Source: Puccinia triticina (taxonomy: Eukaryota > Basidiomycota > Pucciniomycetes > Pucciniales > Pucciniaceae). From it: a stretch of 64,000 bases of DNA. The stretch's first letter is position 1, and each line of letters begins with the position of its first letter. The notes beneath the pieces are model-generated. The model saw nothing but the letters and a program-made list of their open reading frames with translations, ran no database searches and was not told where the DNA came from. Positions 10,641 through 22,700 of the stretch are shown here, one piece after another. The stretch is from positions 3,596,001 to 3,660,000 of the forward strand of contig NC_070570.1 in assembly GCF_026914185.1 (NCBI RefSeq). Direction: 5' to 3'. Both the position numbers and the translations under genes were made by a program.

Positions 10641-10868
10641 GGAAGTAGCGTGATCCTGCGTTTGTAGCCTTCTCTTCTCTCAATTCTCAGATCAAAACTT
10701 TCTTTCTTCTCTCTATACAGCAGTTAGGCAAAAGAAAAAGCTAGTGCGTTCCTGCTTTCAGGTGATTTCTATTCACTATTCAGACATTTCTCTTAATCCT
10801 CAAAGATTGTCATTAGCTAGCGGAGTTTTTAATTAGAAATATTATTTTCAGTTGCTCCTATTTTTTCA
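10641..10868. other. Unassigned spacer
   Basis: AT-rich and pyrimidine-rich sequence between the dead Copia fragment and the 42-bp array. I see no gene, terminal repeat or hairpin in it. Confidence 0.4.
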
Positions 10869-11795
10869 GTTTGCCTGTGGAGTTTTGCTCCCAGGAAGAC
10901 TGCTTTAGCAGTTTGCCTGTGGAGTTTTGCTCCCAGGAAGACTGCTTTAGCAGTTTGCCTGTGGATTTTTGCTCCCAGGAAAACTGCTTTAGCAGTTTGC
11001 CTGTGGAGTTTTGCTCCCAGGAAAACTGCTTTAGCAGTTTGCCTGTGGAGTTTTGCTCCCAGGAAAACTGCTTTAGCAGTTTGCCTGTGGAGTTTTGCTC
11101 CCAGGAAAACTGCTTTAGCAGTTTGCCTGTGGAGTTTTGCTCCCAGGAAAACTGCTTTAGCAGTTTGCCTGTGGAGTTTTGCTCCCAGGAAAACTGCTTT
11201 AGCAGTTTGCCTGTGGAGTTTTGCTCCCAGGAAAACTGCTTTAGCAGTTTGCCTGTGGAGTTTTGCTCCCAGGAAAACTGCTTTAGCAGTTTGCCTGTGG
11301 AGTTTTGCTCCCAGGAAAACTGCTTTAGCAGTTTGCCTGTGGAGTTTTGCTCCCAGGAAAACTGCTTTAGCAGTTTGCCTGTGGAGTTTTGCTCCCAGGA
11401 AAACTGCTTTAGCAGTTTGCCTGTGGAGTTTTGCTCCCAGGAAAACTGCTTTAGCAGTTTGCCTGTGGAGTTTTGCTCCCAGGAAAACTGCTTTAGCAGT
11501 TTGCCTGTGGAGTTTTGCTCCCAGGAAAACTGCTTTAGCAGTTTGCCTGTGGATTTTTGCTCCCAGGAAAACTGCTTTAGCAGTTTGCCTGTGGAGTTTT
11601 GCTCCCAGGAAAACTGCTTTAGCAGTTTGCCTGTGGAGTTTTGCTCCCAGGAAAACTGCTTTAGCAGTTTGCCTGTGGAGTTTAGCTCCCAGGAAAACTG
11701 CTTTAGCAGTTTGCCTGTGGAGTTTAGCTCCCAGGAAAACTGCTTTAGCAGTTTGCCTGTGGAGTTTTGCTCCCAGGAAAAATTGCTTTAGCAGT
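10869..11795 (+). repeat. 42-bp tandem array, open as a 14-residue protein repeat
   Basis: About 22 copies of a 42-bp unit. Because 42 is divisible by 3, one plus-strand frame is open across the array (10871-11791), encoding repeats of LPVEFCSQENCFSS with E/D, N/D and C/S variants. Each unit contains the hairpin AAACTGCT-TT-AGCAGTTT. The first two units read GAAGAC and most later units GAAAAC; one base is inserted in the last unit (near 11780), ending the frame. No signal peptide, start context or introns support a real gene, so translation is doubtful. Confidence 0.9.
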
Positions 11796-12790
11796 TTTAG
11801 CAGTTTGCCTGCGGAGATTTGCCCTCAGGAATTGGCTAGCACTGGCAGGTTATGACCTACATGGTTGCCGAGCAGGTAAAAGCTCGCCAAGCAGGTACTT
11901 TTACCTGCTCGGCCATTGGGATGACCTGCTCGCTGAGCAGGTACAGTTACAGGTACCTGCTCCGGCGCGGCCAGCAGGTCAACTGGCCAAGCAGGTAACA
12001 GTACCTGCTGGGCAAGCAGGTACTTGTTCCCGCTTCAAAGCGGCTACAGGTATCTGCTTGAAGATCAGGTCAACCTGCTTACCAAGCAGGTAAAAGCACC
12101 TGCTTGGCGGGCAGGTCATCCTGATGGCCGAGCAGGTAAAAATACCTGCTCGGCAAGCAGGTTGACCTACTCGGCGAGCAGGGAAAAGCTCACCAAGCAG
12201 GTACTGTTACCTGCTTGGCCAGCAGGATGACCCGCTGGCCAAGCCGGAGAAGGTACGTGTAACTGTACCTGCCCGGCGACCAGGTTGATGGCCGAGCAGG
12301 TAGAAATACCTGCTTGGCGAGCTTTTACCTGCTTGGCGAGCTTTTACCTGCTCGGCGAGTAGGTCAACCTGCTCGCCGAGCAGGTACTATTTCCTGGCCA
12401 GCAGGTTGAACTGCTGGCCGAGTCGGAGCAAGTACCTGTAACCGTACATGCTCGACAAGCAGGTTATGCTAACGGCCGAGCAGGTAAAAGTACCTGCTCG
12501 ACAAGCTTTTACCTGCTCGGCGAGTAGGTCAGCCTGCTTGCCGACCAGGTACTGTTATCTGCTTGGCCAGCAGGTTGACCCGCTCGCTGGCCAGGTACCT
12601 GAACCTGCTTGGCCTGCAGGTTGACCTGCTCGGCCAGCAGCTTGACAGGTTAACCTGCTGGCGAAGCGGGTATAGTACCTGTACGGGATCGGGCAGCACT
12701 GCTTGCTAGTCTGAGCAGTCTGCTTGGACCGGCGAGTCGAGTTCTTGGACCAGCGAGCAGACTGCTCCGGCCACTGTGGCTTGACGTGCT
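11796..12790. repeat. Zone of dispersed inverted AGCAGGT/ACCTGCT motifs
   Basis: About 1 kb in which AGCAGGT and its complement ACCTGCT recur every 20-60 bp, often as hairpins such as GAGCAGGTAAAA...TACCTGCTC with GCCGAGC/GCTCGGC extensions. Spacing is irregular, so it reads as an old, diverged palindromic array. ORFs here are by-products. No gene is supported. Confidence 0.7.
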
Positions 12791-12837
12791 AACTGCCGGA
12801 GGGCTCCTCCCCGGGAAAGTTCTCCGAGGAGGGTGGA

Positions 12838-13010
12838 ACAGCCGATGATTCAAAATCATCGGCTGTTGACTCACCGATGATTCGAAATCATCGGTGATTT
12901 ACCCACCAATGATTCGAAATCATTGGTGATTTACCCACCGATGATTCAAAATCATCGGTGATTTACCCACTGATCATTTGAAATCCTCGGTGATTGACCC
13001 ACCAATGTTC
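12838..13010. repeat. 32-bp hairpin repeat, about five units
   Basis: Each unit holds a 9-bp stem with a 3-nt loop (CCGATGATT, then CGA or CAA, then AATCATCGG) followed by TGATTTACCCA or TGTTGACTCA. In one unit both arms change together (CCAATGATT with AATCATTGG), a compensatory pair that keeps the stem. The last unit is degenerate. Confidence 0.85.
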
Positions 13011-13344
13011 ATTTTACTCGGTGGGTCCGTAACCGAGCTTTCATATCAGATGAAAGCTCGCTTGAGCTGTCAACCGAGCTTCCATTGCTCGGTTGGTGGC
13101 GGCCGAGGTTAACTCGGCTGGCCACTGATCGAGGAATTTAGTTCGTCGGTCAGACAGCCTGCCGATTTTGGCTCGGCCGCGGACCAGCCCAGTTTGAATC
13201 GGTTGGCAAAACCCTTGGGTTACTGTCCCCCGATGTCAGCTTGAATGCGGATTGCATCGGATACGCGCAACCAATGTTAAATCGGTTGCGTGCATCCCAG
13301 ATTAACGGGGATGCGCGCATCCGAGGCTTAAATGCTGGCAGTGA
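13011..13344. repeat. Cluster of unrelated single hairpins before the 28-bp array
   Basis: A series of different palindromes: CGAGCTTTCAT...ATGAAAGCTCG (11-bp stem), AACCGAGC...GCTCGGTT, GCCGAG...CTCGGC, and CGCAACC...GGTTGCG. No gene is supported here. Confidence 0.6.
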
Positions 13345-16300
13345 AACCGGAGTGTGCTTTGGCACACTCCTAAACCGGAGTGTGCTTTGGCACACTCCTA
13401 ACCGGAGTGTGCTTTGGCACACTCCTAGAACAGAGTGTGCTTTGGCACACTCCTAGAACAGAGTGTGCTTTGGCACACTCCTAGAACAGAGTTCGCTTTG
13501 GCACACTCCTAAACCGGAGTGTGCTTTGGCACACTCCTAAACCGGAGTGTGCTTTGGCACACTCCTAAACCGGAGTGTGCTTTGGCACACTCCTAAACCG
13601 GAGTGTGCTTTGGCACACTCCTAGAACAGAGTGTGCTTTGGCACACTCCTAGAACAGAGTGTGCTTTGGCACACTCCTAGAAAAGAGTGTGCTTTGGCAC
13701 ACTCCTAGAAAAGAGTGTGCTTTGGCACACTCCTAGAACAGAGTGTGCTTTGGCACACTCCTAGAACGGATTGGCACACTCCTAGAACAGAGTATGCTTT
13801 GGCACACTCCTAGAACAGAGTGTGCTTTGGCACACTCCTAGAACAGAGTTCGCTTTGGCACACTCCTAAACCGGAGTGTGCTTTGGCACACTCCTAGAAC
13901 GGAGTGTGCTTTGGCACACTCCTAAACCGGAGTGTGCTTTGGCACACTCCTAAACAGGAGTGTGCTTTGGCACACTCCTAAACCGGAGTGTGCTTTGGCG
14001 CACTCCTAACCGGAGTGTGCTTTGGCACACTCCTAGAACAGAGTGTGCTTTGGCACACTCCTAGAACAGAGTGTGCTTTGGCACACTCCTAGAAAAGAGT
14101 GTGCTTTGGCACACTCCTAGAACAGAGTGTGCTTTGGCACACTCCTAGAACGGATTGGCACACTCCTAGAACAGAGTATGCTTTGGCACACTCCTAGAAC
14201 AGAGTGTGCTTTGGCACACTCCTAGAACAGAGTTCGCTTTGGCACACTCCTAAACCGGAGTGTGCTTTGGCACACTCCTAGAACGGAGTGTGCTTTGGCA
14301 CACTCCTAGAACAGAGTGTACTTTGGCACACTCCTAGAACAGAGTGTGCTTTGGCACACTCCTAGAACAGTGTGTGCTTTGGCACACTCCTAGAACAGAG
14401 TGTGCTTTGGCACACTCCTAGAACAGAGTGTGCTTTGGCACACTCCTAGAACAGAGTGTGCTTTGGCACACTCCTAGAACAGAGTGTGCTTTGGCACACT
14501 CCTAGAACAGAGTGTGCTTTGGCACACTCCTAAACCGGAGTGTGCTTTGGCACACTCCTAAACCGGAGTGTGCTTTGGCACACTCCTGAACCGGAGTGTG
14601 CTTTGGCACACTCCTAAACCGGAGTGTGCTTTGGCACACTCCTAGAACGGAGTGTGCTTTGGCACACTCCTAGAACAGAGTGTGCTTTGGCACACTCCTA
14701 AACCGGAGTGTGCTTTGGCACACTCCTAAACCGGAGTGTGCTTTGGCACACTCCTAAACCGGAGTGTGCTTTGGCACACTCCTAAACCGGAGTGTGCTTT
14801 GGCACACTCCTAGAACGGAGTGTGCTTTGGCACACTCCTAAACCGGAGTGTGCTTTGGCACAATCCTAAACCGGAGTGTGCTTTGGCACACTCCTAGAAC
14901 GGAGTGTGCTTTGGCACACTCCTAGAACAGAGTGTGCTTTGGCACACTCCTAGAACAGAGTGTGCTTTGTCACACTCCTAGAACAGAGTTTGCTTTGGCA
15001 CACTCCTAGAACAGAGTGTGCTTTGGCACACTCCTAGAACAGAGTTCGCTTTGGCACACTCCTAAACCGGAGTGTGCTTTGGCACACTCCTAAACCGGAG
15101 TGTGCTTTGGCACACTCCTAAACCGGAGTGTGCTTTGGCACACTCCTAAACCGGAGTGTGCTTTGGCACACTCCTAACCGGAGTGTGCTTTGGCACACTC
15201 CTAGAACAGAGTGTGCTTTGGCACACTCCTAGAACAGAGTGTGCTTTGGCACACTCCTAGAAAAGAGTGTGCTTTGGCACACTCCTAGAAAAGAGTGTGC
15301 TTTGGCACACTCCTAGAACAGAGTGTGCTTTGGCACACTCCTAGAACGGATTGGCACACTCCTAGAACAGAGTATGCTTTGGCACACTCCTAGAACAGAG
15401 TGTGCTTTGGCACACTCCTAGAACAGAGTTCGCTTTGGCACACTCCTAAACCGGAGTGTGCTTTGGCACACTCCTAGAACGGAGTGTGCTTTGGCACACT
15501 CCTAAACCGGAGTGTGCTTTGGCACACTCCTAAACAGGAGTGTGCTTTGGCACACTCCTAAACAGGAGTGTGCTTTGGCGCACTCCTAACCGGAGTGTGC
15601 TTTGGCACACTCCTAGAACAGAGTGTGCTTTGGCACACTCCTAGAACAGAGTGTGCTTTGGCACACTCCTAGAAAAGAGTGTGCTTTGGCACACTCCTAG
15701 AACAGAGTGTGCTTTGGCACACTCCTAGAACGGATTGGCACACTCCTAGAACAGAGTATGCTTTGGCACACTCCTAGAACAGAGTGTGCTTTGGCACACT
15801 CCTAGAACAGAGTTCGCTTTGGCACACTCCTAAACCGGAGTGTGCTTTGGCACACTCCTAGAACGGAGTGTGCTTTGGCACACTCCTAGAACAGAGTGTA
15901 CTTTGGCACACTCCTAGAACAGAGTGTGCTTTGGCACACTCCTAGAACAGTGTGTGCTTTGGCACACTCCTAGAACAGAGTGTGCTTTGGCACACTCCTA
16001 GAACAGAGTGTGCTTTGGCACACTCCTAGAACAGAGTGTGCTTTGGCACACTCCTAGAACAGAGTGTGCTTTGGCACACTCCTAGAACAGAGTGTGCTTT
16101 GGCACACTCCTAAACCGGAGTGTGCTTTGGCACACTCCTAAACCGGAGTGTGCTTTGGCACACTCCTGAACCGGAGTGTGCTTTGGCACACTCCTAACCG
16201 GAGTGTGCTTTGGCACACTCCTAGAACAGAGTGTGCTTTGGCACACTCCTAGAACAGAGTGTGCTTTGGCACACTCCTAGAAAAGAGTGTGCTTTGGCAC

Positions 16301-19028
16301 ACTCCTAGAACAGTGTGTGCTTTGGCACACTCCTAGAACAGAGTGTGCTTTGGCACACTCCTAGAACAGAGTGTGCTTTGGCACACTCCTAGAACAGAGT
16401 GTGCTTTGGCACACTCCTAGAACAGAGTGTGCTTTGGCACACTCCTAGAACAGAGTGTGCTTTGGCACACTCCTAAACCGGAGTGTGCTTTGGCACACTC
16501 CTAAACCGGAGTGTGCTTTGGCACACTCCTAAACCGGAGTGTGCTTTGGCACACTCCTAAACCGGAGTGTGCTTTGGCACACTCCTAACCGGAGTGTGCT
16601 TTGGCACACTCCTAGAACAGAGTGTGCTTTGGCACACTCCTAGAACAGAGTGTGCTTTGGCACACTCCTAGAAAAGAGTGTGCTTTGGCACACTCCTAGA
16701 ACAGAGTGTGCTTTGGCACACTCCTAAACCGGAGTGTGCTTTGGCACACTCCTAAACCGGAGTGTGCTTTGGCACACTCCTAAACCGGAGTGTGCTTTGG
16801 CACACTCCTAAACCGGAGTGTGCTTTGGCACACTCCTAAACAGGAGTGTGCTTTGGCACACTCCTAAACCGGAGTGTGCTTTGGCGCACTCCTAAACCGG
16901 AGTGTGCTTTGGCACACTCCTAAACCGGAGTGTGCTTTGGCACACTCCTAGAACGGAGTGTGCTTTGGCACACTCCTAGAACAGAGTGTGCTTTGGCACA
17001 CTCCTAAACCGGAGTGTGCTTTGGCACACTCCTAAACCGGAGTGTGCTTTGGCACACTCCTAAACCGGAGTGTGCTTTGGCACACTCCTAGAATGGAGTG
17101 TGCTTTGGCACACTCCTAAACCGGAGTGTGCTTTGGCACAATCCTAAACCGGAGTGTGCTTTGGCACACTCCTAGAACGGAGTGTGCTTTGGCACACTCC
17201 TAGAACAGAGTGTGCTTTGGCACACTCCTAGAACAGAGTGTGCTTTGGCACACTCCTAGAACAGAGTGTGCTTTGGCACACTCCTAAACCGGAGTGTGCT
17301 TTGGCACACTCCTAAACCGGAGTGTGCTTTGGCACACTCCTAAACCGGAGTGTGCTTTGGCACACTCCTAAACCGGAACACTCCTAGAACAGAGTGTGCC
17401 TTTGGCACACTCCTAAACCGGAGTGTGCTTTGGCACACTCCTAAACCGGAGTGTGCTTTGGCACACTCCTAAACCGGAGTGTGCTTTGGCACACTCCTAA
17501 ACCGGAGTGTGCTTTGGCACACTCCTAAACCGGAGTGTGCTTTGGCACACTCCTAAACCGGAGTGTGCTTTGGCACACTCCTAGAACGGAGTGTGCTTTG
17601 GCACACTCCTAGAACAGAGTGTGCTTTGGCACACTCCTACAACGGAGTGTGCTTTGGCACACTCCTAGAACAGAGTGTGCTTTGGCACACTCCTAGAACA
17701 GAGTGTGCTTAGGCACACTCCTAGAACAGTGTGTGCTTTGGCACACTCCTAGAACAGAGTGTGCTTTGGCACACTCCTAGAACAGAGTGTGCTTTGGCAC
17801 ACTCCTGAACCGGAGTGTGCTTTGGCACACTCCTAAACCGGAGTGTGCTTTGGCACACTCCTAAACCGGAGTGTGCTTTGGCACACTCCTAAACCGGAGT
17901 GTGCTTTGGCACACTCCTAAACCAGAGTGTGCTTTGGCACACTCCTAAACCGGAGTGTGCTTTGGCACACTCCTAAACCGGAGTGTGCTTTGGCACACTC
18001 CTAGAACAGAGTGTGCTTTGGCACACTCCTAGAACAGTGTGTGCTTTGGCACACTCCTAGAACAGAGTGTGCTTTGGCACACTCCTAGAACAGAGTGTGC
18101 TTTGGCACACTCCTAAACCGGAGTGTGCTTTGGCACACTCCTAAACCGGAGTGTGCTTTGGCACACTCCTAAACCGGAGTGTGCTTTGGCACACTCCTAA
18201 ACCGGAACACTCCTAGAACAGAGTGTGCTTTGGCACACTCCTAAACTGGAGTGTGCTTTGGCACACTCCTAGAACGGAGTGTGCTTTGGCACACTCCTAG
18301 AACAGAGTGTGCTTTGGCACACTCCTAAACCGGAGTGTGCTTTGGCACACTCCTAAACCGGAGTGTGCTTTGGCACACTCCTAGAACGGAGTGTGCTTTG
18401 GCACACTCCTAGAACGGAGTGTGCTTTGGCACACTCCTAGAACAGAGTGTGCTTTGGCACACTCCTAGAACAGAGTGTGCTTTGGCACACTCCTACAACG
18501 GAGTGTGCTTTGGCACACTCCTAGAACAGAGTGTGCTTTGGCACACTCCTAGAACAGAGTGTGCTTAGGCACACTCCTAGAACAGAGTGTGCTTTGGCAC
18601 ACTCCTAGAACAGAGTGTGCTTTGGCACACTCCTAGAACAGAGTGTGCTTTGGCACACTCCTAGAACGGAGTGTGCTTTGGCACACTCCTAGAACAGAGT
18701 GTGCTTTGGCACACTCCTAAACCGGAGTGTGCTTTGGCACACTCCTAAACCGGAGTGTGCTTTGGCACACTCCTAAACAGGAGTGTGCTTTGGCACACTC
18801 CTAAACCGGAGTGTGCTTTGGCACACTCCTAAACCGGAGTGTGCTTTGGCACACTCCTAAACCGGAGTGTGCTTTGGCACACTCCTAAACCGGAGTGTGC
18901 TTTGGCACACTCCTAAACCGGAGTGTGCTTTGGCACACTCCTAGAACAGAGTGTGCTTTGGCACACTCCTAGAACAGAGTGTGCTTTGGGACACTCTTAG
19001 AACGGAGTGTGCTCTGGCACACTCCTAG
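13345..19028 (+). repeat. Left arm of a giant inverted satellite: about 203 copies of a 28-bp hairpin unit
   Basis: The unit is GAGTGTGC-TTTG-GCACACTC plus a spacer, mainly CTAGAACA, CTAAACCG or CTAGAACG. The palindromic core is nearly invariant and most variation is in the spacer. Higher-order structure is visible: the rare deleted unit GAACGGATTGG occurs at 13764, 14148, 15344 and 15728 (steps of 384, 1196, 384), and the rare spacer CTGAACCGG at 14587 and 16167. This shows a 1,580-bp duplicated block. Near 17380 and 18207 two units lost their core. The right arm at 19756-24627 is in reverse orientation. Confidence 0.97.
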
Positions 19029-19755
19029 TGACAGTTTCATTTGTCCAAGTTCACTGCTGTGCTCCCTTTGTTTGTTAAATAAGTCTTCCCAGCTCCAAAT
19101 GAGTCTTGTCTTGTTTTGGTAATCAACCAAATCCAAGACATAGCCTTCCCACCTTTCCTTAACCTAAAGAAACAGAACAATCAAAACAAGGAGGTGAAAC
19201 AAGCTTCTTACTCTGGGTCAGGTGTACTTACCTGCTTGAGATATTCTTGAAGTGCATCTTTGTCTGCTGCTGCGGACTTGTCAGATACGTTTGGGTGACA
19301 CTTGCTGGACCAACCTTTTTTTTGCCGCTTGCAAGTGTCCTGGGAGAGAGTTTGAAGTTTCTGTTTGGGACCTTCCTTCAGCACAGGTCGAGGTTGGTCC
19401 AGGGACATTGCTTGCTGAGCGGCACAATTGCACGTCACCTGGTCCCAGAGTGACCGAGTTTCAGGGTTCAGAACTAGACACTTATGCCTCCAGCAGTCCT
19501 CATTGTTGGAGGTAGGCCAGCGGCAAAAGTCGTATCGCGTCATGTTGTGAGAGAATGCAACATAACGTTTTGGGCCGAATCGTGTGATATACTGTTCAGA
19601 TTTGGCAAAAGTGTTCCTGTCCTTGATTTGAATGAAATGTAACTTGGATAATTTGTGATCCTGGCCCCAATCATATAGATTACATGCTGGATTGTTGAGT
19701 AATTGTCAAAGCTTCAGTGGAAATGGAATTTGGTGAGGCATGTTGATGTGTCTGA
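19029..19755 (-). pseudogene. Core between satellite arms: exons of a broken gene of unknown family
   Basis: Minus-strand coding text runs from about 19705 to 19232: NLYDWGQDHKLSKLHF, TRFGPKRYVAFSHNMTRYDF, DCWRHKCLVLNPETRSLWDQ, ending ...LQEYLKQ at a consensus GTAAGT donor (about 19231). After a short intron (acceptor TTTCTTTAG near 19165) the frame resumes as VKERWEGYVLDLVDYQNK, IWSWEDLFNKQREHSSE and ends GQMKLSLGVC in the first hairpin unit of the left array. Upstream, a separate frame reads CQTHQHASPNSISTEALT straight out of the right array. Consistent codon text and splice sites argue for a real ancestral gene; the Cys-containing segment does not match a family I can name. It may derive from a multicopy or transposon gene. 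Confidence 0.5.
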
Positions 19756-22700
19756 CACAAAGCACACTCCGTTCCTAGGAGTGTGCCAAAGCACACTCCG
19801 TTCCCAGGAGTGTGCCAAAGCACACTCCGTTCCCAGGAGTGTGCCAAAGCACACTCCGTTCCCAGGAGTGTGCCAAAGCACACTCCGTTCCCAGGAGTGT
19901 GCCAAAGCACACACCGTTCCCAGGAGTGTGCCAAAGCACACACCGTTCCCAGGAGTGTGCCAAAGCACACTCCGTTCCCAGGAGTGTGCCAAAGCACACA
20001 CCGTTCCCAGGAGTGTGCCAAAGCACACACCGTTCCCAGGAGTGTGCCAAAGCACACACCGTTCCCAGGAGTGTGCCAAAGCACACACCGTTCCCAGGAG
20101 TGTGCCAAAGCACACTCCGTTCCCAGGAGTGTGCCAAAGCACACTCCGTTCCCAGGAGTGTGCCAAAGCACACTCCGTTCCCAGGAGTGTGCCAAAGCAC
20201 ACTCCGTTCCCAGGAGTGTGCCAAAGCACACTCCGTTCCCAGGAGTGTGCCAAAGCACACACCGTTCCCAGGAGTGTGCCAAAGCACACTCCGTTCCCAG
20301 GAGTGTGCCAAAGCACACTCCGTTCCTAGGAGTGTGCCAAAGCACACACCGTTCCCAGGAGTGTGCCAAAGCACACTCCGTTCCCAGGAGTGTGCCAAAG
20401 CACACTCCGTTCCCAGGAGTGTGCCAAAGCACACTCCGTTCCCAGGAGTGTGCCAAAGCACACTCCGTTCCCAGGAGTGTGCCAAAGCACACTCCGTTCC
20501 CAGGAGTGTGCCAAAGCACACTCCGTTCCCAGGAGTGTGCCAAAGCACACTCCGTTCCTAGGAGTGTGCCAAAGCACACTCCGTTCCTAGGAGTGTGCCA
20601 AAGCACACTCCGTTCCTAGGAGTGTGCCAAAGCACACTCCGTTCCTAGGAGTGTGCCAAAGCACACTCCGTTCCTAGGAGTGTGCCAAAGCACACTCCGT
20701 TCCTAGGAGTGTGCCAAAGCACACTCCGTTCCTAGGAGTGTGCCAAAGCACACTCCGTTCCTAGGAGTGTGCCAAAGCACACTCCGTTCCTAGGAGTGTG
20801 CCAAAGCACACTCCGTTCCTAGGAGTGTGCCAAAGCACACTCCGTTCCTAGGAGTGTGCCAAAGCACACTCCGTTCCCAGGAGTGTGCCAAAGCACACTC
20901 CGTTCCCAGGAGTGTGCCAAAGCACACTCCGTTCCCAGGAGTGTGCCAAAGCACACTCCGTTCCCAGGAGTGTGCCAAAGCACACTCCGTTCCCAGGAGT
21001 GTGCCAAAGCACACTCCGTTCCCAGGAGTGTGCCAAAGCACACTCCGTTCCTAGGAGTGTGCCAAAGCACACTCCGTTCCTAGGAGTGTGCCAAAGCACA
21101 CTCCGTTCCTAGGAGTGTGCCAAAGCACACTCCGTTCCTAGGAGTGTGCCAAAGCACACTCCGTTCCCAGGAGTGTGCCAAAGCACACTCCGTTCCCAGG
21201 AGTGTGCCAAAGCACACACCGTTCCCAGGAGTGTGCCAAAGCACACACCGTTCCCAGGAGTGTGCCAAAGCACACTCCGTTCCCAGGAGTGTGCCAAAGC
21301 ACACTCCGTTCCCAGGAGTGTGCCAAAGCACACTCCGTTCCCAGGAGTGTGCCAAAGCACACTCCGTTCCCAGGAGTGTGCCAAAGCACACTCCGTTCCC
21401 AGGAGTGTGCCAAAGCACACTCCGTTCCCAGGAGTGTGCCAAAGCACACTCCGTTCCCAGGAGTGTGCCAAAGCACACTCCGTTCCCAGGAGTGTGCCAA
21501 AGCACACTCCGTTCCCAGGAGTGTGCCAAAGCACACTCCGTTCCCAGGAGTGTGCCAAAGCACACTCCGTTCCCAGGAGTGTGCCAAAGCACACTCCGTT
21601 CCCAGGAGTGTGCCAAAGCACACTCCGTTCCCAGGAGTGTGCCAAAGCACACTCCGTTCCCAGGAGTGTGCCAAAGCACACTCCGTTCCCAGGAGTGTGC
21701 CAAAGCACACTCTGTTCCCAGGAGTGTGCCAAAGCACACTCCGTTCCCAGGAGTGTGCCAAAGCACACTCCGTTCCCAGGAGTGTGCCAAAGCACACTCC
21801 GTTCCCAGGAGTGTTCCAAAACACACTCCGTTCCCAGGAGTGTGCCAAAGCACACACCGTTCCCAGGAGTGTGCCAAAGCACACACCGTTCCCAGGAGTG
21901 TGCCAAAGCACACTCCGTTCCCAGGAGTGTGCCAAAGCACACTCCGTTCCTAGGAGTGTGCCAAAGCACACTCCGTTCCTAGGAGTGTGCCAAAGCACAC
22001 TCCGTTCCTAGGAGTGTGCCAAAGCACACTCCGTTCCTAGGAGTGTGCCAAAGCACACTCCGTTCCTAGGAGTGTGTCAAATCACACACCGTTCCCAGGA
22101 GTGTTCCAAAGCACACTCCATTCCCAGGAGTGTGCCAAAGCACACACCGTTCCCAGGAGTGTGCCAAAGCACACACCGTTCCCAGGAGTGTGCCAAAGCA
22201 CACTCCGTTCCTAGGAGTGTGCCAAAGCACACTCCGTTCCTAGGAGTGTGCCAAAGCACACTCCGTTCCTAGGAGTGTGCCAAAGCACACTCCGTTCCTA
22301 GGAGTGTGCCAAAGCACACTCCGTTCCTAGGAGTGTGCCAAAGCACACTCCGTTCCTAGGAGTGTGCCAAAGCACACTCCGTTCCTAGGAGTGTGCCAAA
22401 GCACACTCCGTTCCTAGGAGTGTGCCAAAGCACACTCCGTTCCTAGGAGTGTGCCAAAGCACACTCCGTTCCTAGGAGTGTGCCAAAGCACACTCCGTTC
22501 CTAGGAGTGTGCCAAAGCACACTCCGTTCCTAGGAGTGTGCCAAAGCACACTCCGTTCCTAGGAGTGTGCCAAAACACACTCCATTCCTAGGAGTGTGTC
22601 AAATCACACACCGTTCCCAGGAGTGTTCCAAAGCACACTCCGTTCCCAGGAGTGTGCCAAAGCACACACCGTTCCCAGGAGTGTGCCAAAGCACACACCG

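Noticed and set aside
19029..19755. KDZ-type (CxC) transposase identity for the gene core
   Set aside because: The Cys-containing segment (WRHKC...CNCAAQQ) was suggestive, but no KDZ catalytic motif could be found, so the family is left open.
19680..22011. Long ORFs of 200-308 codons (repeats of CFGTLLGTECALAHS and similar) on both strands
   Set aside because: A 29-bp period read in three frames gives an open 29-residue cycle on either strand. The same frames are open on both strands and at every phase, so they are by-products of the satellite.
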